The position numbers and the translations under genes are program-made. A DNA stretch of 15,460 bases from JBJXFY01 sp046155815. Its GTDB lineage: Bacteria > Verrucomicrobiota > Verrucomicrobiia > Limisphaerales > CAIMTB01. Shown here one piece after another: positions 14,488-15,460 of the stretch (the stretch's first letter is position 1; each line of letters starts with the position of its first letter). The stretch spans positions 1 through 15,460 of the forward strand of contig JBJXFY010000171.1 in assembly GCA_046155815.1 (NCBI GenBank), read 5' to 3'. The notes below the pieces were generated by a model. That model made no database searches. It saw only the letters and a list, made by a program, of their open reading frames with translations, and was not told where the DNA came from.

Positions 14488-14516
14488 ATACTCCGCCGGA
14501 ATCGCCTTGTGGGCAA
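14488..14516 (-). promoter_or_regulatory. Possible promoter of the M16 operon
   Basis: On the minus strand TTGCCC (14516-14511), 17 bases, then GAGTAT (14493-14488) are followed by six bases and the ATG at 14481. The -10 box is weak (matches at positions 2, 5 and 6), but the six-base distance to the start codon repeats the geometry seen at 476 and 4105. A normal leadered transcript from further upstream is an equally fair reading, since a GGAG lies just before the start. Confidence 0.28.
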
Positions 14517-14554
14517 TTGAGCAATTGGGGTGGGAGTCTTGAGCCGTACGGCTC
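14514..14554. promoter_or_regulatory. Palindromes upstream of the M16 operon
   Basis: Two CAATTG copies at 14514-14519 and 14522-14527 form a symmetric CAATTGAGCAATTG-type block. Further upstream, GAGCCGTACGGCTC at 14541-14554 is a perfect 14-base palindrome. They lie 30-75 bases before the M16 start, a fitting place for a dimeric regulator, but no binding protein can be named. The second palindrome could also be part of a common intergenic repeat. Confidence 0.3.
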
Positions 14555-15299
14555 CGCCGATGGCCTGGCGCTTGCCTCCACCAAGGCGGGACCGTGGCGA
14601 AGGCCTCGTTCAGGCGCGGCGTGCTGACCAGAAGTTAAGAAACCTCAACCCCAGCCATTAAACTGCCTACAGGCTGGGGGCTTTAGAGAAGGCTCCCGGT
14701 CAGGGCCCACCGCGGCAAGGGACGCCCGTGGGAGACTGAGACTCAATTCCAGGAACTCTGCAGCGGTAAGCGTTAGGCGGGGTGGCCGCCCGACTGTGAA
14801 CTGCAACGTCAACGGCCGTCGCGGCCACAATTTCGAGGCGTTGCGGGTCCCGACCAACCTTCTCGGAGCCCACCTCCAGCTACGATGGTTGGACCGTGTT
14901 CGCCTGCCAACTGGCGGTGCCCGGTCATTCACCTCGATGGGACGAACTTGCCTAGTTTCGCCGTGGATGGCCGCGTACGGCGAAGCATCTTTCGCCGACA
15001 AGATGGCGGAAGAAAACTGTAACTTTTCCAATTTTGGGTGTCCAGCCTGTTCGCTCAGTGCCTGGGCTCGCAGCGCCGGGCAATGGAGCGGCCCGTGCGT
15101 CCGGCCGTTCTCCATCCGCAGCTGGGACTTTCCGGTAACACAAGAAACGCAGCTGGCGCGGAATCGGGCCCTGGCGACGGAGTTCAGAATCCTTGCCCAG
15201 GCCAAGATCGTTGGTATCCTTGAGCGTACCGAAGGTCCGGACAGTTTGGGCAGCACTGCCCAAGCCAGTGAAGGCGACGGCGCAGAATGCAGAAAATCT
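14555..15299. other. Less GC-rich spacer before the PAS gene
   Basis: About 745 bases with visibly lower GC than the rest and no recognised gene. One plus-strand frame is stop-free from 14628 to the window end and joins the PAS-domain frame, with possible ATG starts at 14937, 14967 and 15003. A long antisense frame (15400-14645) is open too. Translations upstream of 15300 show no motif I recognise. The region includes the hairpin at 14649-14679. It may be non-coding, a decayed gene, or an N-terminal extension of the PAS protein. Confidence 0.4.
14649..14679. repeat. Hairpin with 8-bp perfect stem
   Basis: CCCCAGCC (14649-14656) pairs with GGCTGGGG (14672-14679) around a 15-base loop. Read on the minus strand it is followed by TTGAGGTTTCTT, a weak T-rich run, so it could act as a terminator in that direction, but no minus-strand gene is seen to its right. 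On the plus strand the downstream run is GGCTTTAG, which is unconvincing. It may be a remnant of an intergenic repeat. Confidence 0.35.
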
Positions 15300-15460
15300 A
15301 TGCAACTCAAATTCGACTGGTTGATCGTGCTGGAAAATCTTCGACGTGGGATCATGGTCACTGACACGACGCTCGAAGGCCCGGCGGGCCCGCGCATCAT
15401 TTATGTGAACTCCGCGTGGCTCAAAATGACTGGATATGGCCGGGATGAACTCAGCGGAAA
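15300..15460 (+). CDS. PAS-domain signalling protein (N-terminus, cut by window end)
   Basis: From ATG 15300 the frame reads 53 complete codons to the window edge: LENLRRGIMVTDTTLEG (11-27), then PRIIYVNSAWLKMTGYGRDE (31-50) and LSGK. This is a classic start of a PAS domain: a strand with V-T-D, the IxYVNxA strand, and the LTGYxxxEL(x)GK helix. The same pattern opens LOV and other sensory PAS domains, so the full protein is probably a sensor histidine kinase, diguanylate cyclase or similar; the output domain is outside the window. ATG 15300 puts the PAS domain close to the N-terminus, the commonest layout. The frame is open far upstream, so starts at 15003 or 14937 are possible and would add about 99-121 residues without recognised motifs. 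No good Shine-Dalgarno sequence is visible at any of them. Confidence 0.75.
   Translation, partial: MQLKFDWLIVLENLRRGIMVTDTTLEGPAGPRIIYVNSAWLKMTGYGRDELSG

Noticed and set aside
14772..14778. GTTAGGC, resembling the core of an integron attC site
   Set aside because: No matching inverse core (GCCTAAC-like) or paired L boxes lie at the proper distance upstream, and no integrase is visible. A lone heptamer is expected by chance.
14645..15400. Antisense frame of 251 codons
   Set aside because: Its translation is rich in Arg, Ser and Pro with no motif, and it overlaps the well-supported PAS start on the opposite strand.

Overview
The window is GC-rich bacterial chromosome, probably around two thirds G+C, with tightly packed protein genes on both strands. 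I see no rRNA, tRNA, CRISPR array or transposase. Clear Shine-Dalgarno sequences are rare, and at least two genes seem to start right behind a promoter -10 box, so leaderless initiation may be common here. The gene mix (polyprenol-type glycosyltransferases, a paired periplasmic M16 peptidase system, a small Cys-rich zinc-ribbon protein) and the composition fit a Verrucomicrobiota-like (Opitutaceae-like) organism. That is only an impression, because no marker gene in the window fixes the taxonomy.

Region 1 (1-8645) is a cell-envelope glycosylation neighbourhood. It has three large multi-membrane GT-C-type glycosyltransferases (476-2095 +, 4099-5697 +, 7236-8645 -), two GT2 enzymes of the dolichyl/polyprenyl-phosphate sugar synthase type (2817-3989 - and 5782-6510 +), and two class I SAM methyltransferases (2113-2820 - and 6507-7220 +). 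Each GT2 is joined to its methyltransferase by a 4-base ATGA overlap. The likely division of labour is that GT2 enzymes charge a polyprenyl phosphate with a sugar, GT-C enzymes use lipid-linked sugars on the outer face of the membrane, and the methyltransferases modify the sugar, lipid or acceptor. The start of a further membrane protein may lie at 157-1 on the minus strand.

Region 2 (7236-10903, minus strand) holds the housekeeping ATPase YchF, which overlaps the third GT-C gene by GTGA. Upstream of it lies a compact set: a TPMT-family methyltransferase, a previously easy-to-miss 45-codon ORF, and an 82-residue zinc-ribbon protein, joined by TGATG and ATGA overlaps. The last 27 residues of the small ORF resemble a stretch encoded immediately upstream of the TPMT-family gene. 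This is the most unusual local structure in the window.

Region 3 (11225-14481, minus strand) is a two-gene operon for exported M16 peptidase-like proteins: a zinc-binding subunit with HLFEH, then a partner that lacks the HxxEH site but keeps the R/Y-type motif of the non-catalytic half. They probably form a periplasmic heterodimer.

Region 4 (14482-15460) is a less GC-rich spacer with palindromes and a hairpin. It runs into the first residues of a PAS-domain signalling protein that is cut off by the window end.
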